Positions 8,378-17,019 of a stretch of DNA of 64,000 nucleotides are shown here, piece after piece. Positions within the stretch are counted from its first letter, which is position 1, and every line of letters begins with the position of its first letter. A program made the position numbers and the translations under genes. The stretch spans positions 62,001 through 126,000 of the IMG/VR virus record IMGVR_UViG_3300035704_000001, one strand, 5' to 3'. The notes under the pieces are model-generated. The model saw only the letters and a list, made by a program, of their open reading frames with translations, was not told the DNA's origin and searched no databases. Source of the DNA: a virus.

Positions 8378-9523
8378 ATGGCCGACCTGCTCACCCTGAC
8401 GGAGGCGCGCGAGGCCTTCGCCGCTACCGAGCCGCTGGCTTCGGCCGCGTTCGCGGTCGATCCGGAGATGACCGACGCCCAGCGCCCGTACGTCACGTTC
8501 GACGAGAAGTGGCGCCTGCATGGCGAGGACGTGGCCGCGACCGTGCCGGTAGAGGCCTGGCTGACCGTGCCCGAGATGGACGGCCAGCGGTTCCAGTTCA
8601 CGTACCAGGCCGCCCGCCAGCTGGGCAGCACCGCCCGCCAGCCGCAGGATCTCCAGGTCTCGCACCCTGCCGAGCTGCACGAGAGGATCGTCAACTGGTG
8701 GCTGTCCCGCGGGCTCGGGGTGCGCAAGATCAAGCTGCTGCTGTCCCCGCACCAGGGTGAGGGCCCGGACGGGGAGCGGGTGCCGCTCGTGGTCGCGCAG
8801 ACCCGGGACACGGTGACTCCGTTCAGCAACATGGCCCTGCTGGACGAGGTGCTGAAGGTGCTCACCTTCAAGTACGGCAGGGAGGCTGCCCAGCGGGCCA
8901 TGGTGCACTTCGCCATGAGCCATGACCTGGAGCACACCGACTGCACCGTGGTGGTCCCGCAGGCCGGCAAGGACATCGCCGGGCAGACCTGGGTACCGGG
9001 CACGTCGTTCACCAACTCGTGCATCGGGCTCAAGCAGACCACCGTGACCGGCGTCCTGATGAAGGCCGACGTGGCCGGGGTCGCGCTCGACGGGGCGCAC
9101 AGCGCCGGCGGCTTCAAGCGGAAGAACTCCAATCCCGAGGATGCGTACGAGTGGGCCGCGGAGTCCACGGACGAGGTGCTGGGCGCGCTGGAGATCGCCT
9201 GGGACAACGTGGCCCGGCTGCAGCACATGCCGGTCGGCATCCAGCCGGGCACGTTCGTGGAGTCGCTGTGCAGCGAGTTCAAGGTGCCCAAGTCGTCGAT
9301 GCAGCGGCTCACCGCGGTGCTGGAGGAATGGCCGGCCGAGCTGACCATGGCCTCCCTGGTCGAGATCACGGCGCGCTGCGCCAACATGGAGGACCTGCCG
9401 TGGCGGACGGTCGGCCAGCTGCAGGAGATGGCCGGCCACATCATCCACTCCGAGGGCGGCCGGTGCTCCAAGGACAACCCGTGCTACCGCGCCTACCCGC
9501 AGGGCTTCGAACCTCTCTCTTGA
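8378..9523 (+). CDS. Conserved phage protein, DUF932-like (tentative)
   Basis: 381 residues with GGGAGACCCAG before the ATG. The organisation resembles phage/plasmid DUF932 proteins: a folded N-terminal half, a central strand-rich stretch with TSFTNSCIGLKQT, and a helical C-terminal half. I could not find catalytic motifs. DUF932 proteins are common next to recombination genes, which fits the context. Treat the family name as a guess. Confidence 0.4.
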   Translation: MADLLTLTEAREAFAATEPLASAAFAVDPEMTDAQRPYVTFDEKWRLHGEDVAATVPVEAWLTVPEMDGQRFQFTYQAARQLGSTARQPQDLQVSHPAELHERIVNWWLSRGLGVRKIKLLLSPHQGEGPDGERVPLVVAQTRDTVTPFSNMALLDEVLKVLTFKYGREAAQRAMVHFAMSHDLEHTDCTVVVPQAGKDIAGQTWVPGTSFTNSCIGLKQTTVTGVLMKADVAGVALDGAHSAGGFKRKNSNPEDAYEWAAESTDEVLGALEIAWDNVARLQHMPVGIQPGTFVESLCSEFKVPKSSMQRLTAVLEEWPAELTMASLVEITARCANMEDLPWRTVGQLQEMAGHIIHSEGGRCSKDNPCYRAYPQGFEPLS

Positions 9524-9524
9524 C

Positions 9525-9552
9525 TTGACTCTAGTCAGGTAAAGAGTATCCT
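9525..9552 (+). promoter_or_regulatory. Sigma-70-like promoter with palindromic operator
   Basis: TTGACT at 9525 and TATCCT at 9547 are 16 bases apart. The -35 overlaps the palindrome TGAC-N4-GTCA (9526-9537), which is repeated at 30583 and 44005. It drives the small genes from 9615. Confidence 0.6.
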
Positions 9553-9614
9553 GGTGACAAGGGCGGGCCGTGGCGTTATCGCAGGCGGCCCGCTCATCCA
9601 GAGGGAGATGGCTG

Positions 9615-9917
9615 ATGGCATCACGGTTCGATCTCAGCCTCCAGGTCAAGCAGTTCGTGGCCGAGCTGAACGGGGCCTTCGGCTCCCGCTGGCGGGTGTT
9701 CCGCACCGGTACCGCGGCCTACCTGTTCGTGCTCGTGCAGAACCCGGACATCTACCGGGTGGCGCACCCGCGCGAGCTGCAGCCGCAGGTGCGCAGCGCG
9801 CTGGCGCACGGCTGGGGACATGCAGACAATCGCTGCTCGAATTGCGGTCAGCTGGTGCGTGATCACTGCACGATCCACCTCATCCCGTGCTGCCCGGGCC
9901 GGTGCCCTGATGCCTAG
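9615..9917 (+). CDS. Cysteine-rich small protein
   Basis: 100 residues; the ATG at 9615 has GAGGGAG 7 bases upstream. The C-terminal third has C-x2-C (CSNCG), then His and a CCPGRC cluster, consistent with a zinc knuckle. It is the first gene of a four-gene string behind a sigma-70-like promoter. Function unknown. Confidence 0.6.
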   Translation: MASRFDLSLQVKQFVAELNGAFGSRWRVFRTGTAAYLFVLVQNPDIYRVAHPRELQPQVRSALAHGWGHADNRCSNCGQLVRDHCTIHLIPCCPGRCPDA

Positions 9918-10089
9918 GGCGCTGACCGCCGTCTACACCTGCGAGGGCTGCGCCGAGGAGGTCGAGGGTACCTGGCCGGCCCCGGAGGACCAGGACGACG
10001 ACGTGTCCGAGACTGTCCAGGAATGTCCATGCGGGCATCCCCAGGTCGTGGCCTATCCTGGCTACTCGTTCCGGACGGAGGCAGGATGA
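9910..10089 (+). CDS. Zinc-ribbon micro-protein
   Basis: 59 residues. Two cysteine pairs, YTCEGCAEE and QECPCGHP, flank an acidic spacer and make a compact zinc ribbon. It overlaps both neighbours by 4-8 bases. Function unknown. Confidence 0.6.
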   Translation: MPRALTAVYTCEGCAEEVEGTWPAPEDQDDDVSETVQECPCGHPQVVAYPGYSFRTEAG

Positions 10090-10310
10090 ACGGATTGTTC
10101 TGGGCCTTGCTGGCCGTCTGGTCGTGGCTGACTGTCTTCCTCGTGCTCAACGTGTGGTTCCCCCGTCCGGTGAAGCTGTGGGAGCGGGGCCGGTGGGCCC
10201 TGATCTTCGAGCCCTGTGACTGCTGGGTGGGCGGCTACTACGACCGCGAGGACCGGCGGGTGTACCTGATCGCGGTGCCGACGCTGGCGCTGCGCTACTC
10301 CCGGCCGTAG
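10086..10310 (+). CDS. Small membrane protein
   Basis: 74 residues starting at the ATG that overlaps the preceding stop (ATGA). The first 25 residues are a hydrophobic segment (LFWALLAVWSWLTVFLVLNV), followed by a soluble, Arg/Trp-rich tail. Likely one transmembrane helix with the tail inside. Function unknown. Confidence 0.6.
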   Translation: MNGLFWALLAVWSWLTVFLVLNVWFPRPVKLWERGRWALIFEPCDCWVGGYYDREDRRVYLIAVPTLALRYSRP

Positions 10311-10318
10311 TAACGGGC
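10306..10318 (+). promoter_or_regulatory. Class A start-associated promoter motif
   Basis: CGTAGTAACGGGC ends exactly at the ATG of the SbcC N-half gene (10319). Confidence 0.65.
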
Positions 10319-11272
10319 ATGACGCTCACGCGCATCGACATCGCCGACTTCCAGAGCCTGCAGCGGGCCACCATCCCGGTGGGGAGGCTGACCACCGTCA
10401 CCGGACCGACCGGCGCGGGCAAGTCCTCGGTCCGCCGGGCCGCCCTGCTGGCCGCCCAGAACGCCCGGGGCGTGGACTTCATCCGCCGCGGCGCCGCCCG
10501 GGCCGCCGTGGTGCTGTCCTTCGACAGCCCCGAGGGCCCGTTCACCGTGGCCATCCGCCGCACCGCCGCCGGACGCGGGGACCTGTACCGGGTCACCCGG
10601 GCCGACGGCACGTCAAAGGAGTACACCAAGCTGGGGGGCGGGGTGCCGGATGCGGTGGCGGACCTGCTGCGGCTGGGCCCGCTCAACTTCGTCGGCCAGC
10701 TCGACCCGCCGTACCTGCTGAGCGCTACCGGCACCGACGTGGCCCGGACGCTGGGCGAGCTGACTAACGTCTCGCTGGTGTTCCGCGCGGCCGCCGAGGC
10801 CGGCCGGCGCCGCAAGGGCTTCGACCGGGACGCCAAGTCCGCGGATACCCGGCTGGAGGCGCTGCGGGCAGAGGAGGAGGGCTTCGCCGGCCTGCCGGCC
10901 CAGCTCGACGCGATCCGGCAGGCCGCCGACGGCGTGGGCCACATGACCCGGATGGAGGGGGACCTGCTGCGGCTGGGCGGGCTGATCTGCCGGATGGACG
11001 AGCTGGCCGGCAAGCTGGCCGCTGCCAGGGCCGCTGCCGCCAGGGCCGCTCCGCCGGACCTGGGACGGCTGGAGCGCGGCCTGGCCACGTACCAGCGGCT
11101 GCAGGGGCTGATCGGCCGCCAGGAAGCGGCTGAGGCCGAGCTGGCCCGGTGCCAGGCCCGCGCAGCCGACGCCCTGTGCCGTGAGAAGCAGGCGCACACG
11201 GCGTTCCGTACCGAGCTGGAGGCGGCCGGGACGTGCCCGTTGTGCGAACAGGGCATCCCCGCGGCCGGCTAG
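10319..11272 (+). CDS. SbcC/Rad50-type ATPase, N-terminal half ending at the zinc hook
   Basis: 317 residues. It begins with the SMC/Rad50 N-terminal lobe: a strand with DFQSL, then Walker A GPTGAGKSS near residue 30. Residues 180-300 are a charged coiled coil. The protein stops nine residues after CPLC (near 305-308), the zinc-hook CxxC at the tip of the coiled coil. The missing half (descending coil, signature, Walker B, H-loop) is a separate gene at 17423. Rad50/SbcC is normally one chain of about 900-1000 residues, so this is a split ATPase. Leaderless start behind a class A motif. Its partner nuclease SbcD is at 12279. Confidence 0.85.
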   Translation: MTLTRIDIADFQSLQRATIPVGRLTTVTGPTGAGKSSVRRAALLAAQNARGVDFIRRGAARAAVVLSFDSPEGPFTVAIRRTAAGRGDLYRVTRADGTSKEYTKLGGGVPDAVADLLRLGPLNFVGQLDPPYLLSATGTDVARTLGELTNVSLVFRAAAEAGRRRKGFDRDAKSADTRLEALRAEEEGFAGLPAQLDAIRQAADGVGHMTRMEGDLLRLGGLICRMDELAGKLAAARAAAARAAPPDLGRLERGLATYQRLQGLIGRQEAAEAELARCQARAADALCREKQAHTAFRTELEAAGTCPLCEQGIPAAG

Positions 11273-11273
11273 G

Positions 11274-11287
11274 CGATAGCATGGGGC
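11274..11287 (+). promoter_or_regulatory. Class B-like start-associated motif
   Basis: CGATAGCATGGGGC ends at the endolysin GTG (11288). The CGAT form is that of late genes, as expected for a lysis gene. Confidence 0.4.
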
Positions 11288-12334
11288 GTGGGATACGCAA
11301 CCGGCGAAGACCGGTCTGACTTCCAGGCTGGGGGCCAGCCCTGGGGGGCCAACGACTTCGGCTTTACCAAGTTCACCGAGAGTGACAACTGGAAGGCCAG
11401 GACCGCGAAGGGCAACTGGTCGGCCATGCGGGCCGCGGGCATCCACCGCGGTGCCTATCACTTCTTCCACCCGGCTGTCTCGGCCGTGGCGCAGGCCAAC
11501 TTCTTCATCAGCGCGGTGCGGGCCGCCGGGGGCTGGGAGGACGGCGACATGTTCGCCGGGGACTTCGAGATCGCCCTGGGCGAAGGCGGCGCGGAAGTGG
11601 CCGGGGAGCCCGCGCTGCGCCGGATGCACGCTCCGCTGCTGGCGCTGTCGGCACACCGGATGGGCACCACGGTGGGCTCGGGCGCGCTGCAGTTCCTCAA
11701 CCGGGTGGCCGAGCTGGTCGGCCCGGCCTGCCCGGTGGTGGCGTACACCTACAGCGCGTTCCGGTCGAACGTGGCCAGCTGTGTCAGGTACCCGCTGTGG
11801 ATCGCCTCGTACTCGATGTCCCCGCCGGCCTCGGTCAGCCCGTGGCGCGACTGGACGATGTGGCAGAACTCTGACCACGGAGGCCAGGGCGGCGGGGACA
11901 CCAACCGGTTCAACGGCAACGCGGGGGCGCTGCAGAGCTGGCTGGACTCGCTTGCTCCCGCCCCCGCCAGCTGGACGGAGACCACCTTGAGCGAGCTGCC
12001 CACCCTGACCCAGGGCATGAAGGACCAGCCCGGGGCCAATACGGCCGTCGGCAAGATGCAGGCCCTGGTCGCGCACGTCGGCCGGAAGAACAACCTGGCC
12101 AAGTCGAAGGTGCTCGCCGACGACGGCGTTTTCGGCGCGACCACCAAGGCCGCGGTCACCGAGATCCAGGCGTTCTTCAAGATCACCGGCGGCAACGGCG
12201 AGTGCGGAAAGCGCACCTGGGAAGCCCTGCTGCTGGGTCACGTCTCGTTATGTCGGTGCCTCGTGCGTAGATACAGGTGTGGCAACTTATGGGCTTCTCT
12301 CCGACATTCACCTGACCCGGCGGGCTCCGGTTAA
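11288..12334 (+). CDS. Endolysin: GH25-type muramidase plus peptidoglycan-binding domain
   Basis: 348 residues, GTG start. Residues 1-220 fit a GH25 lysozyme barrel: DFQ near the N-terminus, HRGAYHFF, and the acidic strand FAGDFEIALG carrying the catalytic D-x-E. Residues 240-320 form a PG_binding_1 domain (VLADDGVFGATTKAAVTEIQAFF). It cleaves the glycan strand at lysis. The last 18 residues overlap the SbcD gene by 56 bases and look non-native. A lysis gene among replication genes is unusual, and it carries its own class B-like start motif. Confidence 0.85.
   Translation: MGYATGEDRSDFQAGGQPWGANDFGFTKFTESDNWKARTAKGNWSAMRAAGIHRGAYHFFHPAVSAVAQANFFISAVRAAGGWEDGDMFAGDFEIALGEGGAEVAGEPALRRMHAPLLALSAHRMGTTVGSGALQFLNRVAELVGPACPVVAYTYSAFRSNVASCVRYPLWIASYSMSPPASVSPWRDWTMWQNSDHGGQGGGDTNRFNGNAGALQSWLDSLAPAPASWTETTLSELPTLTQGMKDQPGANTAVGKMQALVAHVGRKNNLAKSKVLADDGVFGATTKAAVTEIQAFFKITGGNGECGKRTWEALLLGHVSLCRCLVRRYRCGNLWASLRHSPDPAGSG
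12266..12278 (+). promoter_or_regulatory. Class A start-associated promoter motif
   Basis: CGTAGATACAGGT ends exactly at the SbcD GTG, inside the 3' end of the endolysin gene. Confidence 0.5.
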
Positions 12335-13277
12335 CTGCACCGAGTCCTACCTGGAGGACCTGTTCGACCTCCTCCGGCAGGCGTTCGCGGTGTTCGCGCG
12401 GCGCAAGGTGGCCGCCGCTCTCGTCGCCGGCGACCTGTTCCACCACAAGGCGCCGACCCGGACCGATCACGAGATCGTCGGCACGCTGGCCGAGATGTTC
12501 CAGTCCCTGGACTACCCGGTGTGGATCGTCCCGGGCAATCACGACATGCAGAACGACCGGATCGAGTCGGTGGGCAAGACCCAGCCGCTGGGGGTGCTCT
12601 ACAAGGACCGCAGCGCGTACTGCCTGGACGGCTGGATGGGCGGGGAGCACCCGGTGTTCGGGGTGCCGTGGCAGCAGCACTGGTCCGAGGAGCGGATCGC
12701 GGAGTGCCTGCGCCCCTGGCGCGAGTACACGCCGTTCGAGGCGACGAGCGAGAGCTACCTGATCGTCACCCACGCGCCGATCTACCCGCCGTCCTGTGAG
12801 CCCCGCTACGAGGGCGCGGAACTGACCCCAGCCGACTGGTGGGCCGAAGCCGCGGGAGGCAGCCCCGGCGCGCACAGCGTGTTCTATGGCCATATCCACG
12901 AGCGCCACGGAACCTGGGAGCGCGGCGGGGTCACCTTCTGCAACAACGGGGCCCTGTCGCGCGGCTCGATCGGCGAGGACAACCTGACCCGGGCCATCGG
13001 GGCGACGCTGTGGACCCCGGGCGAGGGCTTCGAGTTCGTGCCGCTGGACGCCAAGCCGGCCGCGGAGGTGTTCCGGCTGCGCGAGCACGGGCAGGCGGTC
13101 ACCTCGCAGATGAGCCTGGACACGTTCATGGCCGGGCTCGGGTCTACCGTGCTGCCGCGGCTGGAGCCGGAGTCGGTGCTGGCCCGGTTCCGCGAGGACG
13201 ATGCCGGCGCGGACGAGATCGCCCTGGCCGAGGAGCTGCTGGACTGGGCCGGCGCCGAGGGGAAGGTAAAGCGATGA
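12279..13277 (+). CDS. SbcD/Mre11-like nuclease (metallophosphoesterase)
   Basis: 332 residues. The five metallophosphoesterase motifs appear in order: SDIHL, GDLFHH, GNHD, THAP and GHIHERHG, giving the two-metal site. The C-terminal 80 residues form a helical tail that in Mre11/SbcD holds the SbcC coiled-coil base. GTG start, leaderless. It is flanked by the two split SbcC genes, so the three likely make one end-processing complex that trims replication or recombination intermediates. Confidence 0.88.
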   Translation: MATYGLLSDIHLTRRAPVNCTESYLEDLFDLLRQAFAVFARRKVAAALVAGDLFHHKAPTRTDHEIVGTLAEMFQSLDYPVWIVPGNHDMQNDRIESVGKTQPLGVLYKDRSAYCLDGWMGGEHPVFGVPWQQHWSEERIAECLRPWREYTPFEATSESYLIVTHAPIYPPSCEPRYEGAELTPADWWAEAAGGSPGAHSVFYGHIHERHGTWERGGVTFCNNGALSRGSIGEDNLTRAIGATLWTPGEGFEFVPLDAKPAAEVFRLREHGQAVTSQMSLDTFMAGLGSTVLPRLEPESVLARFREDDAGADEIALAEELLDWAGAEGKVKR

Positions 13278-13438
13278 GCAGCCAGGATGGCTGGAGGGAC
13301 CGGTTCGCGCCGGACTACGACAAGTGCGCCTCACCGCGCTGCCAGGTGCCCGGGGGGATCATCGAGCCCGCCGACACGGTGCTCTACGACGGCGCCGGGC
13401 TGCAGGTGCACGAGGATTGCGAGGTGCCCGGTGCGTAG
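13274..13438 (+). CDS. Small cysteine-containing protein
   Basis: 54 residues, ATGA overlap with the sbcD-like stop and GGAAGG upstream. A C-x4-C (CASPRCQ) and a later H-x2-C suggest a small zinc fold. Function unknown. Confidence 0.5.
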   Translation: MSSQDGWRDRFAPDYDKCASPRCQVPGGIIEPADTVLYDGAGLQVHEDCEVPGA

Positions 13439-13661
13439 TCTCCGGCTGACCTATACCGTCGAGGCCTCGTACGACGATGAGCCGCCTGAGATCAAGGTGT
13501 TCCGGTTCCCGTCAAAACCCTGGTGGGGCTGCGTCGTCATGCTCTACCTCGGGCGCCTGGCCGCCATTGCCGGCCCGGCGAGACTGAAGGGCGGGACCAT
13601 CGTGACGCGCCTGGCGGATGGCTCGGTCGAGTACCTGGAGCGGAGGAAGCCCGATGCCTGA
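13431..13661 (+). CDS. Hypothetical protein
   Basis: 76 residues, GTG start overlapping the previous gene by 8 bases. Strand-rich N-terminus and a central hydrophobic segment (GCVVMLYLGRLAAIAG). No family recognised. Confidence 0.5.
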   Translation: MRSLRLTYTVEASYDDEPPEIKVFRFPSKPWWGCVVMLYLGRLAAIAGPARLKGGTIVTRLADGSVEYLERRKPDA

Positions 13662-14526
13662 CACCGGCTACAAGCCCATCCGGCTGTCCTGGTCCCGGCT
13701 GCGGGTGCACGACGAGTGCCCGGCCAAGGGCGACCTGATCTCGAAGCGGCAGAAGGGCGCGCTCACCGACACCCGCAACTTCCTGCACGGCAATGTCTGC
13801 GACCTCGCCATGCGGCGGTTCCTGAGCCTGGAGGCGCCCGCGGATGAGCTGGGCTGGATGGCCCGCCAGGTAGACGAACTCTTCGACGAGTGGATAGAGA
13901 TTGCGAAGAGTTCCGGGGACGGGATCATCAAGTGGCGCCACGCTGCCGACCAGGCCGAGGTGCGCGAATTCTGCCGGGAGGCGGTGACCCGGCTCGAAGA
14001 GCTGCTGGTCAGGTTCGTGCTGCCGTTCGACTGGTATCCGGCGTGGCGCTTCAACGTCCCGGTGAAGATCCATTACGGCCACGAGATCCGCGAGATTACG
14101 CTGACTGGCGAGGCCGACCTGCTGGTGTTCGACAAGCACGGCCGGATCTTCATCTGGGACCTCAAGGCGACCAAGGACGACAGCTACTGGCGCAAGACGC
14201 TGGCGCAGCTGGCGTTCTACGCGCTCGCGGTGAAGTGCGAGCGGGAGGAGGCCCTGCCGGAGGAGGAGAAGAAGCTGGGCCGGTGGCCGTACCGGGCCGG
14301 CCTGCTCCAGCCGATGTGCACCGAGCGGTTCCTGACGTTCGACGTCATGGCCGACGGCGGCCAGGCCATCCGCGAGATGACGAGCCGGATCGAGCGCGTG
14401 TCCGCGGACATCTGGGCAGGGCGCCTGGACCCTAAGCCGCAGGAGTGGTGCAACCGGTGCGAGGTGCGCCACGCCTGCCCGCTGTTCGCGCCGGGTTCCG
14501 GCCGCAAGGTGAAGATGGCGGCGTAG
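13654..14526 (+). CDS. Cas4/RecB-like PD-(D/E)XK exonuclease
   Basis: 290 residues; the ATG at 13654 has GGAGCGGAGGAAG upstream. The nuclease core reads GEADLLVF...IFIWDLKATK, the D...DxK of the PD-(D/E)XK superfamily, followed by a conserved Q-L-A-F-Y helix. A C-terminal CNRCEVRHACPLF triad plus an N-terminal Cys (HDECP) fits the four-cysteine iron-sulfur site of Cas4/AddB-type nucleases. It probably resects DNA ends together with the SbcCD-like and RecA proteins. Confidence 0.8.
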   Translation: MPDTGYKPIRLSWSRLRVHDECPAKGDLISKRQKGALTDTRNFLHGNVCDLAMRRFLSLEAPADELGWMARQVDELFDEWIEIAKSSGDGIIKWRHAADQAEVREFCREAVTRLEELLVRFVLPFDWYPAWRFNVPVKIHYGHEIREITLTGEADLLVFDKHGRIFIWDLKATKDDSYWRKTLAQLAFYALAVKCEREEALPEEEKKLGRWPYRAGLLQPMCTERFLTFDVMADGGQAIREMTSRIERVSADIWAGRLDPKPQEWCNRCEVRHACPLFAPGSGRKVKMAA

Positions 14527-14534
14527 TACAGGGC
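14522..14534 (+). promoter_or_regulatory. Class A start-associated promoter motif
   Basis: CGTAGTACAGGGC ends exactly at the ATG at 14535. Confidence 0.6.
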
Positions 14535-14660
14535 ATGAGCGCATCCGCAATCACCGAGTTCCAGGGCGAGTGGCGCCGGCTATCCAACTTCTGCAACAAC
14601 GGCCTGAACTACCTCGGGCGCATCCTGACGATGGTCCGTGACATCGTGCGGGAGGACTAG
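14535..14660 (+). CDS. 41-residue hypothetical protein
   Basis: A very short gene recognised because its ATG sits directly behind a class A motif and its stop overlaps the next start by one base. The sequence looks amphipathic helical (LSNFCNNGLNYLGRILTMVRDIV). Function unknown. Confidence 0.5.
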   Translation: MSASAITEFQGEWRRLSNFCNNGLNYLGRILTMVRDIVRED

Positions 14661-14914
14661 TGGCGGACATCGCAGGCCAGGTAGGCCAGCTCAAGACCCT
14701 GGCGGACAGGGCCACCGAGGCGCGGCACCGCGCCGACGCCGCGGTGGAAGCCGTCTCGGCCCGGCTGGAGGAAACGCAGCAGGAGCTGCGGACCGAATTC
14801 GACGTGGAGAACCTGGCGGAGGCCAGGGCAAAGGAGAAGCGGATGGAGACGGCGCTGGAGGCCGAGGCAGCCCGGGTAAGCGGGCTGCTGCAGCAGGCCG
14901 GAGGACGCGCGTGA
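14660..14914 (+). CDS. Small coiled-coil protein
   Basis: 84 residues, GTG start overlapping the preceding stop. Almost the whole chain is an Ala/Glu-rich heptad-like helix. It is coupled by overlap to the sliding-clamp gene, so a replisome-associated role is possible but unproven. Confidence 0.55.
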   Translation: MADIAGQVGQLKTLADRATEARHRADAAVEAVSARLEETQQELRTEFDVENLAEARAKEKRMETALEAEAARVSGLLQQAGGRA

Positions 14915-16062
14915 GCGGCCTGACGGTGGACTACGGCAAGCACGAGTTCACGGTCAGGAGGGTCATCCTGGCCCAGCTGGCCGCGCAGGCCGCGGTGGCG
15001 GTGCCGAGCCGCGAATCGCTCGCGGTGCACGGCAGCTTCCGGGTCACCGTGGCCCCCGGCCGGCTGGAGCTGGCCGCCACTGACAGCCAGCTGACCGTGC
15101 TGGCCGCCACCAAGTCGGTGGACACGCACGACACCGCGGTGCTGTTCCTGCCGGCCAAGCGGCTCAAGGACATCATTGACGCGGCCCCCGACGGCGACGT
15201 CACCATCTCGGTATCCGGCAACATGGCCCGGGTCAAGGCCGGCGGCCCGTCCTGGGACATGAAGCTGCCCAACCCCAAGGGCTATTCCGTGCTGATCGAC
15301 CCGGCTAAGGTCACCTTCGCCGCGGTGCCGCGCGAGTCGTTCCTGGCGGCCCTGCACACCATCCGGCACGCGGTCTGCAAGGACGTCTCGCGACCGCACT
15401 ACGCGCAGGTCCAGCTGGCCAAGGACGGCGAGCACGTCTGGGCGACGGCGTTCGACGGCCCGCAGATGTGCCGGGCCAGGGTGCCCGGCTTCCCGTTCGA
15501 GACGCTGATGCCGGCTGCCATGCTGCCCGAGCTGATCAAGCTGGCCGGGCGCAGCCAGGCCGACGACATCGAGGTAGGCGAGCTGGAGGGCACCGTGGTG
15601 GTCCGCTCCGGGCATACCGTGCTGGCCTGCACGCCGATGGGCGCGGAGTTCCCCAACGTGGCCCAGCTGATGCTCGGCCCGACCTCCGGCTACGACCTGG
15701 AGCTGGCGGTGGACGGCGCCGAGCTGGCCCAGGCCATCAACCGGGTCTCGGTCAACGCCCACCCCACCACCTCGGCCATGGCGCTGACGGCGGACGGCAG
15801 GCAGCTGACCGTGCAGGCCCAGGACGACGACGACAACAGGGCCGAGGAGATCATCAGCTGCACCTGGGCCGGGGACAGCCGCACCGTCGTGATCAACCAC
15901 AAGCACCTCGCCGCGATGCTGGCCGTGCACCCGCCGGGCACCTGCACGTTCCGGCTCGGGCTCGACGTGGGCCGGCGCCGGTCCATGGTCCGGCTGGAGG
16001 ACGAGGACGGCGCCATGATCGCGGTCATCCCGCAGATGAACCCCAGTGCGGCGGGCCGCTGA
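14911..16062 (+). CDS. DnaN-like sliding clamp (DNA polymerase III beta)
   Basis: 383 residues, GTG start, close to the about 370-residue DnaN length and organised as three similar strand-rich domains. Recognisable pieces: RVTVAPGRLELAATDSQLTV in domain 1, the LPAKRLKDII helix, and a domain 3 with VVINHKHLAAML and a Y/F-containing tail. The ring tethers the polymerase to DNA. With the delta-like and gamma/tau-like genes the phage encodes much of a bacterial-type clamp system. Confidence 0.8.
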   Translation: MSGLTVDYGKHEFTVRRVILAQLAAQAAVAVPSRESLAVHGSFRVTVAPGRLELAATDSQLTVLAATKSVDTHDTAVLFLPAKRLKDIIDAAPDGDVTISVSGNMARVKAGGPSWDMKLPNPKGYSVLIDPAKVTFAAVPRESFLAALHTIRHAVCKDVSRPHYAQVQLAKDGEHVWATAFDGPQMCRARVPGFPFETLMPAAMLPELIKLAGRSQADDIEVGELEGTVVVRSGHTVLACTPMGAEFPNVAQLMLGPTSGYDLELAVDGAELAQAINRVSVNAHPTTSAMALTADGRQLTVQAQDDDDNRAEEIISCTWAGDSRTVVINHKHLAAMLAVHPPGTCTFRLGLDVGRRRSMVRLEDEDGAMIAVIPQMNPSAAGR

Positions 16063-16063
16063 C

Positions 16064-16420
16064 ATGGCTGAGGGCGCCGTCAAGTGGTACGACGACAGCA
16101 AGGGCTTCGGCTTCATCGAGCGCGAGGGCCAGGAGGACATCTGGTTCCACGCCCGGGACCGGTCCGGCAGCGTGGACGAGGCCCAGTTCCTGCCCGGTGC
16201 CCGCGTCGTGTTCACCGAGGAACTGGTCCGGGGCCGGGCCAAGGCGAACATCACCGCCGTCCTGGGCGGGTCCCGGGGCGAGCCCGAGCCGGAGCCGGAG
16301 TCCGAGCCCGCCCAGGAGTACACCGTGGATGAGGTCATCAAGGGGCTGGAGGGCGTTTTCCTGGCCGGCCTGGAGTGGCTGGACATCCTGAAGCAAGTGG
16401 CCAAGAACGGGCAGGCGTAG
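16064..16420 (+). CDS. Cold-shock domain protein with C-terminal extension
   Basis: 118 residues. Residues 1-70 form a CSD OB fold with KWYDDSKGFGFIE (RNP1-like) and DIWFH (RNP2-like). A Glu/Pro linker and a hydrophobic helix (VIKGLEGVFLAGLEWLDILKQV) follow, absent from ordinary 67-residue cold-shock proteins. Likely single-stranded nucleic acid chaperone. Confidence 0.8.
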   Translation: MAEGAVKWYDDSKGFGFIEREGQEDIWFHARDRSGSVDEAQFLPGARVVFTEELVRGRAKANITAVLGGSRGEPEPEPESEPAQEYTVDEVIKGLEGVFLAGLEWLDILKQVAKNGQA

Positions 16421-16428
16421 TAACGGGC
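16416..16428 (+). promoter_or_regulatory. Class A start-associated promoter motif
   Basis: CGTAGTAACGGGC ends exactly at the ATG at 16429. Confidence 0.65.
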
Positions 16429-17019
16429 ATGAGCACAGACACCGCATCCAAGTCCCTGGCCCAGATGCAGGCCGAGGTCGTCGAGTACAACCACGCGATG
16501 GGCTGGCGCGAGAACGACGTCACGTTCGGCGAGGCCATGGCCCTGCTGCACACCGAGGTGGCCGAGGCCTCCGATGCCTGGCGCCGGTGGGGTACCGACG
16601 ACGCCACTCAGGACACCCTGTATACGGCCGGACTGGGTACCCGGATACCGAATCCCAAGCCCGAGGGTGTCGGGTCGGAGTTCGCCGACGTCTTCATCCG
16701 GCTGCTCGACGACTGCGACCTGTACGAGGTCGATCTCCAGGCTGCTGTGGACCGGCATACTGGTCTCTTCGGCGTCAACGAGTCGTTCCTGGAGAACACC
16801 AACCACCTGCACACGATGATCGCCAGGGCGTCTATGGTGTTCGAGCTGGCGTGGGATGAGCCTGACCCGGCGTATGCCCTGGCGAGGGAGTTCGCCGGCA
16901 TCCTGGTGTTCCTCCGCCAGCTGTGCGAGCGCTACGGCATCGACCTGATGGCCGAGTACGAGCGCAAGATGGCCTACAACCGCACCCGGCCTTACAGGCA
17001 CGGCGGGAAGCGGCAGTGA
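16429..17019 (+). CDS. MazG-like nucleotide pyrophosphohydrolase
   Basis: 196 residues, leaderless. The MazG helix pair is visible: ALLHTEVAEASDAWRRW gives E-x2-E, and EFADVFIRLLDDC gives the second E-x2-D metal-binding helix. MazG-type enzymes hydrolyse NTPs or dNTPs, or alarmone-like nucleotides. The neighbouring deoxyribosyltransferase-like gene supports a nucleotide-pool role. Confidence 0.7.
   Translation: MSTDTASKSLAQMQAEVVEYNHAMGWRENDVTFGEAMALLHTEVAEASDAWRRWGTDDATQDTLYTAGLGTRIPNPKPEGVGSEFADVFIRLLDDCDLYEVDLQAAVDRHTGLFGVNESFLENTNHLHTMIARASMVFELAWDEPDPAYALAREFAGILVFLRQLCERYGIDLMAEYERKMAYNRTRPYRHGGKRQ

Noticed and set aside
9570-9614. Upstream extension of the 9615 gene
   Set aside because: The extra 15 residues lack a ribosome site, while GAGGGAG is correctly placed for the ATG at 9615.
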